Positions 1 to 9,715 are shown, numbered from the stretch's first letter. The stretch is DNA of 44,113 nucleotides from Citrobacter braakii (GCF_002075345.1 NZ_NAEW01000022.1:1-44113); one strand, 5' to 3'. Program-made: numbers and translations. The notes: generated by a model not told the origin, from the sequence alone.

Positions 1-20
1 TCTCTGGATGCGGAATGCAT
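1..20 (-). CDS. possible N-terminus of the next gene of the sugar ABC operon (partial)
   Basis: An ATG on the minus strand at 20-18 opens a frame reading MHSASR to the window edge. An AGGAA lies just upstream with short spacing. It sits 54 bp downstream of the ABC ATPase stop codon, where RbsA-type operons usually carry the permease gene. Only six codons are visible, so this is a positional guess; the frame may be spurious. Confidence 0.25.
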
Positions 21-74
21 CTTTCCTGGGCACTATGATGCCGTAAATCTGAGGGGAGCCACACTTCACTTCTG

Positions 75-1583
75 TTACTCCCCGCTCTGGTTCAACATAT
101 GGTGGGAAGTGCTCATCTTATTTTCCTGGGTAATACTTTGCCCGTTCAGCTCACCGGCAATGCTGCCTTCCCGCATGACGTACACGCGATCGCTCATACC
201 GACAACTTCCGGCAATTCGCTGGAGATCATCAGGATCGCCACGCCTTTGCGCGCCATGTCGTTCATGATCCGGTAGATCTCGCTTTTGGCGCCAACATCC
301 ACGCCGCGCGTGGGTTCATCGAGGATCAAAATGCGTGGGCCGATCGCGACCCAGCGAGAAATCAGCAGCTTTTGCTGATTACCGCCGGACAGCCCGCCCG
401 CGCGTACCTGGGCGTGCGGAACGCGGATGTTGAGCAATTGGATGGCGTCATCGGAAATAGCCTGCGCCTTTTTGCGATCGAGCATGCCCCAGTTGGCGTC
501 ACGTTCCAGCGTCGCCATGGTGATGTTCTCTGCTGCCGCCAGCTCTAAAAACAATCCCTGCTCTTTGCGGTTTTCCGTCAGAAAGCCAATGCCGTGGTCA
601 ATCGCCTCGCGAGGGGAGTGGATCACCACCGGTTCACCGTCTACTTCAATCATGCCGCCGATGGCTTTACGCACGCCAAAAATCAGTTGAGCCAGTTCAG
701 AACGCCCGGCGCCGACTAACCCGGCAAGTCCGACGATCTCCCCGGAGCGCACCAGCAAACTGCACGGCTGGACTTTATGGCCGTCGGTCAGGTGGTGGAC
801 GTTGAGGCGCGCTTTACCTAAGGGAATATCGCGCTCTTTGTTGAACAAATCGCTTAACGGTCGGCCCACCATCATGCGCACCAGCTCAGAGGCGTTGAGT
901 TTGTCGCGGGTCAGGCTGCCTACATATTGCCCGTCGCGCAGGACGCTGACGCGGTCCGAGAGTTCATACACCTCCGCCATGCGGTGGCTAATGTAGATAA
1001 TCGCCATCCCCTCATCGCGCAGGCGCATGATCAGTTCAAACAAGCGGTGGGTTTCACGTGAGGAGAGGGCGGCAGTGGGTTCATCCATCACCAGAATGCG
1101 GCTGTTACGGTGCAGGGCGCGGGCGATTTCCACCTGCTGCTGTTCGGCGATGGTCAACGTCATCACGCGATCGCTGGCCTTAAACTGGGCGCCGAGCCGG
1201 TCGATGACTTTCTGCGACTGCATCACCATCTCTTTACGCTGGACCAGACCGCCGCGCGACAGCTCGCTGCCTAGAAAGATATTTTCCGCCACCGTCAGGT
1301 TCGGCGCGAGCTGCATCTCCTGGTAAATCAGCGTGATGCCTGCGCTGAGCGCGTCTTTTGGTCCGCGAATGTGAAACGGCTGACCGTCGATCAGGATCTC
1401 ACCGCTGGTGGCGGTATACGCGCCCGCGAGGATCTTCATCAGAGTGCTTTTTCCCGCGCCGTTCTCACCCATCAGGGCATGAATCTCACCCGGCCAGACC
1501 GTTAAATCGACCCCTTTCAGCGCGTAAAATTTACCAAATGCTTTGGCAATGTTGCGCATCTCCAGAACCGGTGTCCTGCTCAT
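75..1583 (-). CDS. sugar ABC transporter, tandem ATP-binding protein (RbsA/MglA class)
   Basis: This is a 502-residue ATPase with two nucleotide-binding domains, the layout of RbsA, MglA, AraG and AlsA, which energise import of a monosaccharide at the inner membrane. Domain 1 has Walker [10 protein letters not shown] (residues 39-47) and Walker [11 protein letters not shown]. Domain 2 has the degenerate Walker A (GLVGAGRSE) usual in this family, a normal signature LSGGNQQK and Walker [16 protein letters not shown]. The ATG has AGGAG seven bases upstream. It does not look like AlsA or YtfR, so the substrate is unknown. Permease and binding-protein genes are expected beyond the left edge. It diverges from a hybrid sensor kinase gene, which probably controls it. 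Confidence 0.9.
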   Translation of the reverse strand: MSRTPVLEMRNIAKAFGKFYALKGVDLTVWPGEIHALMGENGAGKSTLMKILAGAYTATSGEILIDGQPFHIRGPKDALSAGITLIYQEMQLAPNLTVAENIFLGSELSRGGLVQRKEMVMQSQKVIDRLGAQFKASDRVMTLTIAEQQQVEIARALHRNSRILVMDEPTAALSSRETHRLFELIMRLRDEGMAIIYISHRMAEVYELSDRVSVLRDGQYVGSLTRDKLNASELVRMMVGRPLSDLFNKERDIPLGKARLNVHHLTDGHKVQPCSLLVRSGEIVGLAGLVGAGRSELAQLIFGVRKAIGGMIEVDGEPVVIHSPREAIDHGIGFLTENRKEQGLFLELAAAENITMATLERDANWGMLDRKKAQAISDDAIQLLNIRVPHAQVRAGGLSGGNQQKLLISRWVAIGPRILILDEPTRGVDVGAKSEIYRIMNDMARKGVAILMISSELPEVVGMSDRVYVMREGSIAGELNGQSITQENKMSTSHHMLNQSGE

Positions 1584-1643
1584 AGCGGATCTCCTGTGGG
1601 GTGGCCGATATCAGCAGTCCATCACAGGAATGTAAATGCAAAA

Positions 1644-1671
1644 TGTCAGAAGCCGTTCATATTTGTCATAT
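1644..1671. promoter_or_regulatory. candidate response-regulator site in the ABC/kinase divergent region
   Basis: Between the two divergent starts, TGTCA occurs at 1644-1648 and again at 1664-1668, 20 bp apart on the same face of the helix. The stretch 1653-1671 reads CCGTTCATAT then TTGTCATAT. The first ten bases differ by one from the TorR box CTGTTCATAT, and the following nine resemble the same box with one base missing. This is pattern matching only; no binding is shown. Confidence 0.35.
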
Positions 1672-1697
1672 TGCGATTTTTCTTCACGGAGCGTGAT

Positions 1698-3962
1698 ATG
1701 CCGCAACCAGGACGTCACTTTTTCGCCAGTGCGCGCGGACGATTGCTGTTCTTCAATCTGCTGGTGGTGACGGTCACGCTGATGGTAAGCGGTGTGGCGG
1801 TGCTGGGGTTTCAGCATGCCAGTCAAATCCAGGAACAGGTGCAGCAGCAAACTGTTGACGACATGACCGGCAGCATGAACCTGGCGCGGGATACGGCGAA
1901 CGTGGCGACGGCGGCGGTGCGGCTGTCGCAGGTGGTCGGCGCGCTGGAATACAAAGGTGAAGCGGAGCGGCTGCAGGAGACGCAACGGGCGCTGAAGCAT
2001 TCGCTGGAACAGTTGGCCACCGCGCCGTTGGCGCAGCAGGAGCCGGCGCTGGTCGAGCGTATTATCCAGCGCAGCCAGGAGCTACAAAGCAGCGTGGAAG
2101 GTATGCTGCAGCGCGGGCAACGGCGACATCTGGAACGTAACGCCCTGCTCAGTTCGCTGTATCAGAATCAAAGTTATTTACGTCATCTGCAAACGCTGAC
2201 CGGCGCGCAGGATGACGTGCTGCTGGGGCAGATAGACCGCTTAATTGTTGCCGCCATTGAAACACCCACGCCGCGTTCGGTGGTGAAACAACTGGACGGC
2301 GTGATGCCCGCGCTGCCTGTGCAAAATAGCAATCCGCTGATTACCAACATCCTCACCGACTTCAACCAGGAGTTGCATAAGCTGGAGCCGCTTTCTTCCG
2401 CGCTGGAGCAGAGCGATTTGGCGATCAACTGGTATATGTTTCATATCAAAGCGCTGGTGGCGATCCTCAACAGCGATATCAACCGGTATGCTTCGCAGGT
2501 GGCGCTGATCTCCGAACAGCGGGTGGCGCAAAGCCATCAGGAACTGCAATCCGGCGCGTTGTTTATTTTGGTGTTTGCGCTGTTGGCGGTGGTGATCACC
2601 GGTTTTGCCGGCTGGTATATCTACCGTAATCTCGGTTCTAACCTGACGGCCATTTCGCGGGCGATGACCCGGCTGGCGCACGGTGAATCGGACGTTAGCG
2701 TCCCGGCCCTACAGCGGCGCGATGAGCTGGGCGAGCTGGCCCGCGCCTTTAGCGTCTTCGCCCGTAATACGGCATCGCTGGAGCACACCACCCGACTGCT
2801 AAAAGAAAAAACCAGCCAGATGGAAATCGACCGCACCGAGCGCCAGGGGCTGGAGGAAGCGCTGTTGCACAGTCAGAAACTGAAGGCGGTAGGGCAACTG
2901 ACAGGCGGATTAGCGCACGATTTCAATAACCTGCTGGCAGTCATTATTGGCAGCCTGGATCTGGTGAACCCAGACTCCCCCGATGCGCCACGGGTCAATC
3001 GGGCGCTAAAAGCCGCCGAGCGCGGGGCGCTCCTTACCCAGCGGCTGCTGGCCTTTTCGCGCAAACAGTCGTTGCATCCCCATGCGGTGGAGCTGAAAAC
3101 GCTGCTGGAAAATTTGGGCGAACTGATGCGCCACTCTCTTCCGGCTACGTTGACGCTGGAGATTGAAGCCCAGTCTCCCGCCTGGCCCGCGTGGATTGAT
3201 GTCAGCCAACTGGAGAACGCCATTATTAATCTGGTGATGAATGCCCGTGACGCCATGGACGGGCAGGCGGGCACGATTAAAATCCGTACCTGGAATCAGC
3301 GGGTCACGCGCAGCGATGGGCGTAAGCAGGATATGGTGATGCTGGAAGTTGCCGACCAGGGAAGCGGGATGTCGCAGGAGGTGAAAGCTCAGGTCTTCGA
3401 GCCGTTTTTCACCACCAAACAGACCGGCAGCGGCAGTGGGCTGGGGCTGTCTATGGTCTACGGTTTTGTGCGCCAGTCCGGTGGCCGCGTGGAGATTGAA
3501 AGCGCTCCTGGGCAGGGAACGACGGTCAGATTGCAGCTTCCTCGCGCGGTTGTGCCGGTGCAGACACCGGTGGAGACAATCGCACAGCACACCCCGACTC
3601 GCGGTGAAAAACTGGTGCTGGTTCTCGAAGATGAAGCCGATGTGCGCCAGACGTTATGTGAGCAATTACACCTGCTGGGCTACCTGACGTTAGAGGCCGC
3701 CAACGGCGAACAGGCTATGCATATGCTGGCGGCTTCATCCGAGATTGATATTTTTATCAGCGACTTAATGCTGCCCGGCGGTTTAAGCGGTGTGGATGTG
3801 ATTAATCATGCGCTGGCACATTATCCACAACTGAACATCCTGCTGATTAGCGGCCAGGATTTACGTCCGGCGCATAACCCGGCGCTGCCGGATGTGGCGT
3901 TATTGCGTAAGCCCTTCACCCGGGGAGAACTGGCGCAGGCGCTGCGGCATTCGCGTAATTGA
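1698..3962 (+). CDS. membrane hybrid histidine kinase with C-terminal receiver (TorS-like layout)
   Basis: The product has 754 residues. TM1 is at about 15-37, a long helical periplasmic domain at 38-285, TM2 at 286-308 and HAMP at about 309-360. The HisKA domain has H407 (LAHDFNN); the ATPase domain has an N-box near 508-519, DQGSGM and GSGSGLGL; the receiver has D689 and K738. There is no HPt and no DNA-binding output, so a partner must act in trans and is not in the window. I chose ATG 1698 (GGAG six bases upstream) over an in-frame start at 1596, which adds 34 atypical residues. The all-helical sensor region looks like that of TorS. Its position opposite a sugar ABC operon suggests it senses that sugar or the loaded binding protein; that is inference. 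Confidence 0.85.
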   Translation: MPQPGRHFFASARGRLLFFNLLVVTVTLMVSGVAVLGFQHASQIQEQVQQQTVDDMTGSMNLARDTANVATAAVRLSQVVGALEYKGEAERLQETQRALKHSLEQLATAPLAQQEPALVERIIQRSQELQSSVEGMLQRGQRRHLERNALLSSLYQNQSYLRHLQTLTGAQDDVLLGQIDRLIVAAIETPTPRSVVKQLDGVMPALPVQNSNPLITNILTDFNQELHKLEPLSSALEQSDLAINWYMFHIKALVAILNSDINRYASQVALISEQRVAQSHQELQSGALFILVFALLAVVITGFAGWYIYRNLGSNLTAISRAMTRLAHGESDVSVPALQRRDELGELARAFSVFARNTASLEHTTRLLKEKTSQMEIDRTERQGLEEALLHSQKLKAVGQLTGGLAHDFNNLLAVIIGSLDLVNPDSPDAPRVNRALKAAERGALLTQRLLAFSRKQSLHPHAVELKTLLENLGELMRHSLPATLTLEIEAQSPAWPAWIDVSQLENAIINLVMNARDAMDGQAGTIKIRTWNQRVTRSDGRKQDMVMLEVADQGSGMSQEVKAQVFEPFFTTKQTGSGSGLGLSMVYGFVRQSGGRVEIESAPGQGTTVRLQLPRAVVPVQTPVETIAQHTPTRGEKLVLVLEDEADVRQTLCEQLHLLGYLTLEAANGEQAMHMLAASSEIDIFISDLMLPGGLSGVDVINHALAHYPQLNILLISGQDLRPAHNPALPDVALLRKPFTRGELAQALRHSRN

Positions 3963-4031
3963 GATTCCTCCGCTACCCGCGCAAATACGCTTTGATTACC
4001 GTGGGGCGAGTTTCTTGATGAGGCTGGTTTT

Positions 4032-4361
4032 ATGCAACGCTCCGCGACATTCTTACTTTTCACTCTGCTGATGATGACCACCGTATCGGCGCAGGCGGAT
4101 ATTATCGATGACGCCATCGGCAATATTCAGCAGGCAATTAACGACGCCTACAAACCGGACAGCGGGCGGGATTATGACGACTCTCGTGATGAAAGCTGGC
4201 AGCGACAGATGAGTGACGATCGTCGCAGGCAGTATGATAATCGCCGCCGCCAGTTTGAAGACCGCCGCCGCCAACTGGATGACCGCCAGCGCCAGCTCGA
4301 TCAGGAACGGCGTCAGTTAGAAGACGAAGAGCGCAGAATGGAAGAAGATTATGATCGTTAG
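4032..4361 (+). CDS. yjdP: YjdP, exported charged helical protein of unknown function
   Basis: The 109-residue product has a signal peptide with a likely cut after SAQA (residue 22). A low-complexity C-terminal half follows, built of RRRQ-F/L-(E/D)-D-type repeats (about residues 62-105) that should form one long highly charged helix. Gene and position, next to phnP, match E. coli yjdP, whose function is not established. The GAGG near 4020 is rather far from the ATG. It converges on phnP with about 70 bp between stops. It is probably periplasmic. Confidence 0.85.
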   Translation: MQRSATFLLFTLLMMTTVSAQADIIDDAIGNIQQAINDAYKPDSGRDYDDSRDESWQRQMSDDRRRQYDNRRRQFEDRRRQLDDRQRQLDQERRQLEDEERRMEEDYDR

Positions 4362-4430
4362 CGCAATTTTTCGCTGGCAAGGTTATAGGGAGCAGAGACC
4401 TGTTAACAAGTGTTTTAGTGCGATGTAAAC

Positions 4431-5189
4431 CTACCTCAGCACAATCTCCATTCCGTCATACCCGGCTTCGAGCCCTGTCGGTAGCGGATTCTCCATCATC
4501 CACAAATCAAACTGATGACTGATATGCGTCAGGATCACCCGTGGGCAGCGGATAACCTCGTTCAAGGCGATAACGGTATTTACATCGCTGTGATTGCGCG
4601 GCGGCTCGGCGCGCGGGGCGTGGCTGCAGTCGATGATAATCACCTGAGGCTGGTTATTGTGGAGAAACTTCAGCGTCTTGTCGGGAAGTCCGGCGGTATC
4701 GGAGAGCCACGCCACGCGGCTGTGCGCGGTCTCCAGCAGATAGCCAAACGTCAGCTTTGAGTGGTTGAGCGGGAGTGGCGTAACCTGCAACCCTTGCAGG
4801 TTAAACACCACGAATGGCGCGACGGTATGGCTAAAATCGAGGATGCCAGGGTGCTTAAACAGATCGTCGCATCCCTGTTCATCCGGCGGACCGTACACCG
4901 GGATAGTCGCCCCCACGCCCCAGCGCAGCGGAAACAGCCCCTGCACGTGATCCATATGGTAGTGGGTGAGCAGAAACTGCTGGAAGCTGCCTGCTGGCCA
5001 GTCGTCCATCAGATGCGGGATCCCCGCGTCCAGCAGCGTCAGCGCATTGTTAAATTTGACCACCCCGCTACAAGGGCGTCGACGGTATTGCGCCTGTAAG
5101 CGTGCTCGTTGGCAGGCCGCACAGTCACATCCAAATGCTGGCACCAGTTGCGCGCCGCCGGTTCCCGTCAGCGTAATGGTCAGACTCAT
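4431..5189 (-). CDS. phnP: PhnP, phosphoribosyl cyclic phosphate phosphodiesterase
   Basis: The product is a 252-residue metallo-beta-lactamase-fold enzyme. In the C-P lyase pathway PhnP opens 5-phosphoribosyl 1,2-cyclic phosphate to ribose 1,5-bisphosphate, the substrate of PhnN. The metal motif HYHMDH spans residues 76-81 (H76, H78, D80, H81). The structural zinc site near the N-terminus shows C21, C23 and C26. It is the last gene of the phn operon, 8 bp after phnO, and faces yjdP tail to tail. Confidence 0.95.
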   Translation of the reverse strand: MSLTITLTGTGGAQLVPAFGCDCAACQRARLQAQYRRRPCSGVVKFNNALTLLDAGIPHLMDDWPAGSFQQFLLTHYHMDHVQGLFPLRWGVGATIPVYGPPDEQGCDDLFKHPGILDFSHTVAPFVVFNLQGLQVTPLPLNHSKLTFGYLLETAHSRVAWLSDTAGLPDKTLKFLHNNQPQVIIIDCSHAPRAEPPRNHSDVNTVIALNEVIRCPRVILTHISHQFDLWMMENPLPTGLEAGYDGMEIVLR

Positions 5190-5197
5190 GGCTCCCC

Positions 5198-5632
5198 CTA
5201 CAACGGTTTGGTGAAGCGAAAATGGCTCATGGTATAGCCTTCGCGCTGGTAAAAGCGGTGCGCGTCAAGGCGTTGGGTACTGGTAGAAAGCTCGGTTATT
5301 TCTGCGCCCGCTTCGCGCGCGGTGGCTTCGGCCCAGGTCAGTAACTGACTACCCACTTTTAGTCCTCGCGCCTGTGGCATCACCACCAGTTCCTGGATCT
5401 CGCCAATCCAGTTGGCGTGGTGCAGATGAAACTGCAGGTGCAGACCGATCAAGCCGACGACCTGTCCGTCGAGCAGCGCCAGCTGGTAGTGCATATTGGG
5501 ATCTTGCAGATTTGCGGCGTAGCCGGCGCTAAAGGCCTGCAGGTCGAATTGGCCCTGTTTCAACTCACAGATAAGCGCGTAAACCGCATCGGTATCGTAT
5601 AGCGTGGCGCGGCGTAATTCACAGACAGACAT
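5198..5632 (-). CDS. phnO: PhnO, aminoalkylphosphonate N-acetyltransferase
   Basis: The 144-residue protein has the GNAT fold. PhnO acetylates aminoalkylphosphonates with acetyl-CoA, so that C-P lyase can use substrates such as aminomethylphosphonate. The central [17 protein letters not shown] segment is the acetyl-CoA-binding Q/RxxGxG/A region. Its start overlaps the end of phnN by 14 bp, so translation is coupled. Length and sequence match E. coli PhnO. Confidence 0.94.
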   Translation of the reverse strand: MSVCELRRATLYDTDAVYALICELKQGQFDLQAFSAGYAANLQDPNMHYQLALLDGQVVGLIGLHLQFHLHHANWIGEIQELVVMPQARGLKVGSQLLTWAEATAREAGAEITELSTSTQRLDAHRFYQREGYTMSHFRFTKPL

Positions 5633-6173
5633 GTTTCTTCTCCTTGCGTCCCATCAGGGTGAGCAGTGTATCGACAGACTGTAGCAAACTTCCATCATTG
5701 TTCAGGACGTGGCAGTCATACGGCGTGTAGCGCGCCGCGCGTTCAAGGCGGGCAGCGATTTCCGTTTCGCTCTCCCGCCCACGTGCCTGCAGGCGCTGGC
5801 GTAAAATGGCCGGGGAAACCTGTAAGCAAATGGGAAGTAAAGAAGCGCCGTAACGGGCCTGCGCCTGGGGCAGATGCGCGCGCGAGCCATTGACCACCAC
5901 ATCAAAACCGGCGTGCAGCCAGAGGTCAATCTCTACGCCGACGCCGTAATAGAAGCCGTTGGCATGCCAGCTCAGCGCCAGCAGGTTCTGCCCGGCGCGG
6001 GTAAAAAACTCTGGTTCGCTGAGGGCAATATGGTTTTCATTCCCGGCGTTGGCGGCGCGGGTGATGTAACGGTGCGCCACCAGCAGTTGCGCAGGTTCCT
6101 GCTGGCGAAGTTCTGCCAGTAGACTGTCCTTACCGGAGCCGGACGGCCCCATCAGCCAGATCAGTTTCCCCAT
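5619..6173 (-). CDS. phnN: PhnN, ribose 1,5-bisphosphate phosphokinase
   Basis: The 184-residue kinase is of the guanylate-kinase type, with the P-loop GPSGSGKDS at residues 9-17. PhnN phosphorylates ribose 1,5-bisphosphate to PRPP, which returns the phosphonate-derived ribose phosphate to nucleotide metabolism. It lies 2 bp after phnM and overlaps phnO by 14 bp. Several Arg residues in the C-terminal half ([20 protein letters not shown]) resemble the lid region of nucleotide kinases. Confidence 0.94.
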   Translation of the reverse strand: MGKLIWLMGPSGSGKDSLLAELRQQEPAQLLVAHRYITRAANAGNENHIALSEPEFFTRAGQNLLALSWHANGFYYGVGVEIDLWLHAGFDVVVNGSRAHLPQAQARYGASLLPICLQVSPAILRQRLQARGRESETEIAARLERAARYTPYDCHVLNNDGSLLQSVDTLLTLMGRKEKKHVCL

Positions 6174-6175
6174 AG

Positions 6176-7312
6176 TCAGAATACCCTTTTGCCCTGACGC
6201 CAGACGTGGTCGATATGGATGTGATCGCCTTTGCGATGCGCCAGCACCAGATCCGCGCGTTTACCTTCGGCTACAACGCCACGATCGTCGAGATTTAATG
6301 CCCGCGCCGGATTGCGGGTCACCAGACGAATGGCCTGCGGCAGCGTAAAGCGGTTGGCGTCATCGTCTGCCACGCGAAATGCCGCATCGAGCAGGCTGGC
6401 GGGGTAGTAGTCGGAGGAGAGAATATCCAGCAGCCCCAGCTCAGCCAGCTTATGCGCCGCCACGTTGCCGGAGTGAGAACCGCCGCGCACGATGTTGGGC
6501 GCGCCCATCAGTACGTTCATACCATGCTGGCGCGAGGCCTCTGCGGCGGCAAAGGTAGTAGGAAATTCGGCAATCACGCTGCCAAGTTGATGCGATTCCA
6601 GCACATGATCGCAGGTGGCATCGTCATGGCTCGCCAGCGCTATCTGGCGCTCACGACACATCTGAGCAATCGCTGTGCGGTTGGGTTGCGACCAACGAGC
6701 AGCCAGAGCTAACTGTTCTTCTTCGTAGCGGGCCATTTGCTCGTCGGTAAGTGAATACTTGCCCTGATAGTACTCGCGGTACTTCTCGCGATTGGCGAAC
6801 TGACGCTGGCCGGGGGAGTGGTCCATCAGCGATACCAGCGTCACCGGCTCACGACTGACCAGTTTTTCAAACAGCGGTAGGGTGGTGTGATGCGGCAGCT
6901 CGCAGCGCAAATGCAGGCGGTGCTCGGCGCGATTGACCCCGCGCTTTTGCGTCTCTTCCACCGCGTTGATCATCTTCTCCAGATTTTCCAGACGGTCGCC
7001 ACCGTCGCGCACATCGCCAATCGCCACCGCGTCCAGCACGGTGGTAATGCCGCTGGCCACCATCAGCGCGTCGTGGCTGCTCATCGCCGAGTGGGCGGGC
7101 CAGTCTACCTTCGGGCGCGGGGTGAAAAACTTGTCGAGATTGTCGGTATGCAGCTCGATAAGCCCTGGCAGCAGCCAGCCGCCTTCTCCGTCCATCGCTT
7201 GGGCCAGTTGGCTCTGACTTTCGGCAAAGGCGCGGATCGTTCCGCCCTCAATTTCCAGCGATCCTTGCACCACTTCATCTTCCAGCACCAGCTTTACATT
7301 ATTGATAATCAT
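6176..7312 (-). CDS. phnM: PhnM, ribose 1-methylphosphonate 5-triphosphate diphosphatase
   Basis: The 378-residue protein belongs to the amidohydrolase superfamily. PhnM removes pyrophosphate from alkylphosphonate ribose 5-triphosphate to give the 5-phosphate that PhnJ cleaves. A metal-binding HTD motif is in the segment [12 protein letters not shown] (residues 52-63), and HDDAT and SDYYPA are further conserved positions. Its ATG overlaps the phnL stop by 4 bp (ATGA). Length equals that of E. coli PhnM. Confidence 0.95.
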   Translation of the reverse strand: MIINNVKLVLEDEVVQGSLEIEGGTIRAFAESQSQLAQAMDGEGGWLLPGLIELHTDNLDKFFTPRPKVDWPAHSAMSSHDALMVASGITTVLDAVAIGDVRDGGDRLENLEKMINAVEETQKRGVNRAEHRLHLRCELPHHTTLPLFEKLVSREPVTLVSLMDHSPGQRQFANREKYREYYQGKYSLTDEQMARYEEEQLALAARWSQPNRTAIAQMCRERQIALASHDDATCDHVLESHQLGSVIAEFPTTFAAAEASRQHGMNVLMGAPNIVRGGSHSGNVAAHKLAELGLLDILSSDYYPASLLDAAFRVADDDANRFTLPQAIRLVTRNPARALNLDDRGVVAEGKRADLVLAHRKGDHIHIDHVWRQGKRVF

Positions 7313-7995
7313 GCTGTTGTTCCCATCAGGTGCAGGCGATCCGCGACGCGGTCGCGCACGGTTTGATCGTGAAAAATGCCGACAATTGCCGCGCCGCGGG
7401 CTTTCGCTTCTTCGATCAATGCGACGACGGCGGCGCTGTTTTTGGCGTCCAGCGAGGCGGTGGGCTCATCGAGGAGTAGAATCGGGTAATCGACGATAAA
7501 CCCTCGGGCGATATTGACGCGCTGCTGTTCGCCCCCGGAAAACGTCGACGGCGCCAGATGCCACAGCCGCTCCGGCACGTTCAGGCGGGTAAGCAGGTTA
7601 GCCGCTTTGGCTGCGCACTCCTCGCGCGACACGCCGAGATCCAGCAGCGGCTGCATCACCACATCCAGCGCAGAAATCCTTGGGATCACGCGCAAGAACT
7701 GGCTGACCCAGCCGATGGTTGAACGGCGAACTTCCAGCACTTTACGCGCCGGAGCCTGCACCAGATCGACCCATTCGCCGCTGTGGCGGATGTGGATGTG
7801 TCCTTCATCCGGCAGGTAGTTGGCGTACAGCGAACGCAGCAACGTGGATTTGCCGCTGCCAGAGTGACCGTGCAGCACCACGCATTCGCCTTTTTTAACT
7901 TCCAGCGTGGCGTCTTGCAGCACCGGCAGACGCACGCCGTTTTGCTGATGCAGTACAAAGGTTTTACTGACGTTTTCAACGCGAATCGCGTTCAT
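7309..7995 (-). CDS. phnL: PhnL, ABC-type ATPase component of the C-P lyase system
   Basis: The 228-residue ABC ATPase has Walker [10 protein letters not shown] (43-51), signature [14 protein letters not shown] and Walker [13 protein letters not shown]. PhnL is needed with PhnG, PhnH and PhnI for the nucleosidase step that forms the ribose triphosphate phosphonate; it is not a transporter part. I set the start at ATG 7995, with AGAGG six bases upstream. The open frame runs much further upstream (to 8619) but only by reading through the palindromic spacer and antisense to phnK codons. It is separated from phnK by 116 bp holding REP palindromes. Confidence 0.94.
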   Translation of the reverse strand: MNAIRVENVSKTFVLHQQNGVRLPVLQDATLEVKKGECVVLHGHSGSGKSTLLRSLYANYLPDEGHIHIRHSGEWVDLVQAPARKVLEVRRSTIGWVSQFLRVIPRISALDVVMQPLLDLGVSREECAAKAANLLTRLNVPERLWHLAPSTFSGGEQQRVNIARGFIVDYPILLLDEPTASLDAKNSAAVVALIEEAKARGAAIVGIFHDQTVRDRVADRLHLMGTTA

Positions 7996-8029
7996 TTTTA
8001 GCCTCTTTAAGCATTTTTGCGTTCGATTG

Positions 8030-8106
8030 CCTGATGGCGCTTCGCTTATCAGGCCTACAACCGATGCCGATCCGTAGGCCGGGTAGCGAAGCGCCACCCG
8101 GCAAGA
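8030..8106. repeat. REP/BIME palindromes between phnK and phnL
   Basis: Two inverted REP-type units face each other. One begins GCCTGATGGCGCTTCGC and runs to TCAGGCCTACA. The other begins GTAGGCCGGGTAGCGAAG and ends near CCACCCGGCAAG. They fill almost the whole 116-bp gap between phnK and phnL. Such elements protect upstream mRNA from 3' exonucleases or lower downstream expression, so they may set different levels for the two halves of the operon. Confidence 0.85.
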
Positions 8107-8111
8107 CAAAA

Positions 8112-8870
8112 TCAGTTTTGCAAAACAGATGACACCAGCAACTGGGTATACGGATGATGCGGATCGTCGAGTACGCGGTCGGTTAACCCACTTTCCACCA
8201 CCTGACCCTGCTTCATCACCAGCAAACGGTCGGCCAGCAGGCGTGCTACGCCCAGATCGTGGGTGACAATAACCACTGCCAGATCCAGTTCCACCACCAG
8301 GCCGCGCAGCAGGTCCAGCAGTTTGGCCTGTACGGAAACGTCCAGACCGCCGGTGGGCTCGTCCATAAACACCAGTTTGGGATGGGTGACGAGGTTGCGG
8401 GCGATCTGCAGTCGCTGCTGCATGCCGCCGGAAAAGGTGGTTGGCAGGTCGTCGATACGCGAGGCCGGGATCTCCACTTCCTCCAGCCAACGCTGCGCGG
8501 TGGCACGAATATCGCCGTAGTGGCGCGCCCCGGTGGCCATCAGGCGTTCGCCGATATTGCCGCCAGCGGAGACCTGACGGCGCAGGCCATCCAGCGGATG
8601 CTGATGCACCACGCCCCATTCGGTGCGCAGCAGACGGCGACGGTCGGCCTCGTTCATGCCGTACAGCGAACGGTTCTGATACAAAATCTCACCGCTCTGC
8701 GGCGTCAGCCGTGAAGAGATCGATTTCAGCAGCGTGGTTTTGCCGGAACCGGACTCGCCGACGATACCCAGCACTTCACCAGGCCACAGGTCAAAAGAGA
8801 CATCGCTGAAGCCCTTGCCCGGCGCGTAGAGATGGGTCAGGTTGTTGACTGAAAGCAGCGGTTGCGTCAT
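8112..8870 (-). CDS. phnK: PhnK, ABC-type ATPase of the C-P lyase complex
   Basis: The 252-residue ABC ATPase resembles oligopeptide-transporter ATPases. Walker A is GESGSGKTT (38-46), the signature is [15 protein letters not shown] and Walker B is [12 protein letters not shown]. PhnK docks on the PhnGHIJ core complex near PhnJ and is required for phosphonate breakdown. The start overlaps the phnJ stop by 4 bp (ATGA). The 3' end is followed at once by the REP pair before phnL. Confidence 0.95.
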   Translation of the reverse strand: MTQPLLSVNNLTHLYAPGKGFSDVSFDLWPGEVLGIVGESGSGKTTLLKSISSRLTPQSGEILYQNRSLYGMNEADRRRLLRTEWGVVHQHPLDGLRRQVSAGGNIGERLMATGARHYGDIRATAQRWLEEVEIPASRIDDLPTTFSGGMQQRLQIARNLVTHPKLVFMDEPTGGLDVSVQAKLLDLLRGLVVELDLAVVIVTHDLGVARLLADRLLVMKQGQVVESGLTDRVLDDPHHPYTQLLVSSVLQN

Positions 8871-9715
8871 TTGCTGAGGGCCTCACTCTGTTGGCGGCAG
8901 TAGTCGGTGTCGGAGCAGACAAACATGCGTTTGCCGGTGTCATCGAGCACCACTTCATCGAGATAGCTGTGGGTTGAGCCACAGATGGCGCAAGGCTCAT
9001 CCCAGCTCTGCACGGTAAACGGGTGATCGTCGAAATCGAGGCTTTCCACGCGGGTGTAAGGTGGAACGGCATAGATGCGTTTTTCGCGGCCTGCGCCAAA
9101 CAGTTGCAGGGCCGGCATCATGTCCATCTTCGGATTGTCGAATTTTGGAATTGGCGACGGGTCCATGACGTAGCGGTCGTTGACCTTCACCGGATAGGCG
9201 TAAGTGGTGGCGATATGACCGAAGCGGGCGATATCTTCATACAGTTTCACCTGCATGATGCCGTACTCTTCCAGCGCGTGCATGGTGCGGGTTTCCGTTT
9301 CGCGCGGCTCGATAAAGCGCAACGGCTCGGGGATCGGGACCTGGAAGATAATGATCTGGTCTTCCACCAGCGGCGTTTCCGGGATGCGGTGGCGGGTCTG
9401 GATCAGCGTCGCGTCTTCCGTGCGCTCGGTGGTGTTCACCCCGGTCACGCGTTTGAAGAAGTTGCGAATCGACACGGCGTTAGTGGTGTCATCCGCGCCC
9501 TGGTCAATTACCTTCAGCACGTCCGGCTCGCCAATCACGCTGGCGGTGAGCTGAATGCCGCCGGTTCCCCAGCCGTAGGGCATCGGCATTTCACGTCCGC
9601 CAAACGGCACCTGGTAACCGGGGATCGCCACCGCTTTCAGAATCGCGCGGCGGATCATGCGTTTGGTCTGCTCATCAAGATACGCAAAGTTGTAGCCGGA
9701 GAGGTTAGTGGTCAC
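8867..9715 (-). CDS. phnJ: PhnJ, radical-SAM carbon-phosphorus lyase catalytic subunit
   Basis: PhnJ cleaves the C-P bond of ribose 1-phosphonate 5-phosphate using S-adenosylmethionine and a [4Fe-4S] cluster. The cysteines follow the PhnJ pattern CxxC-x21-C-x5-C (about C242, C245, C267, C273). The start is a GTG at 9715 (VTTNLSGYNF), preceded by AGGAGG five bases away. That gives 282 residues, one more than E. coli PhnJ. The open frame continues upstream to 9874, but that extension is phnI read in another frame. It overlaps phnI by 11 bp and phnK by 4 bp. Confidence 0.95.
   Translation of the reverse strand: MTTNLSGYNFAYLDEQTKRMIRRAILKAVAIPGYQVPFGGREMPMPYGWGTGGIQLTASVIGEPDVLKVIDQGADDTTNAVSIRNFFKRVTGVNTTERTEDATLIQTRHRIPETPLVEDQIIIFQVPIPEPLRFIEPRETETRTMHALEEYGIMQVKLYEDIARFGHIATTYAYPVKVNDRYVMDPSPIPKFDNPKMDMMPALQLFGAGREKRIYAVPPYTRVESLDFDDHPFTVQSWDEPCAICGSTHSYLDEVVLDDTGKRMFVCSDTDYCRQQSEALSK

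Noticed and set aside
3006-3590. 194-codon frame opposite the hybrid kinase
   Set aside because: Shadow of a GC-rich coding region, rich in His, Arg and Pro as typical of antisense frames.
7996-8619. Open frame extending phnL upstream by about 200 codons
   Set aside because: It reads through the REP palindromes and phnK in another frame; the true start at 7995 has a Shine-Dalgarno and matches the family.
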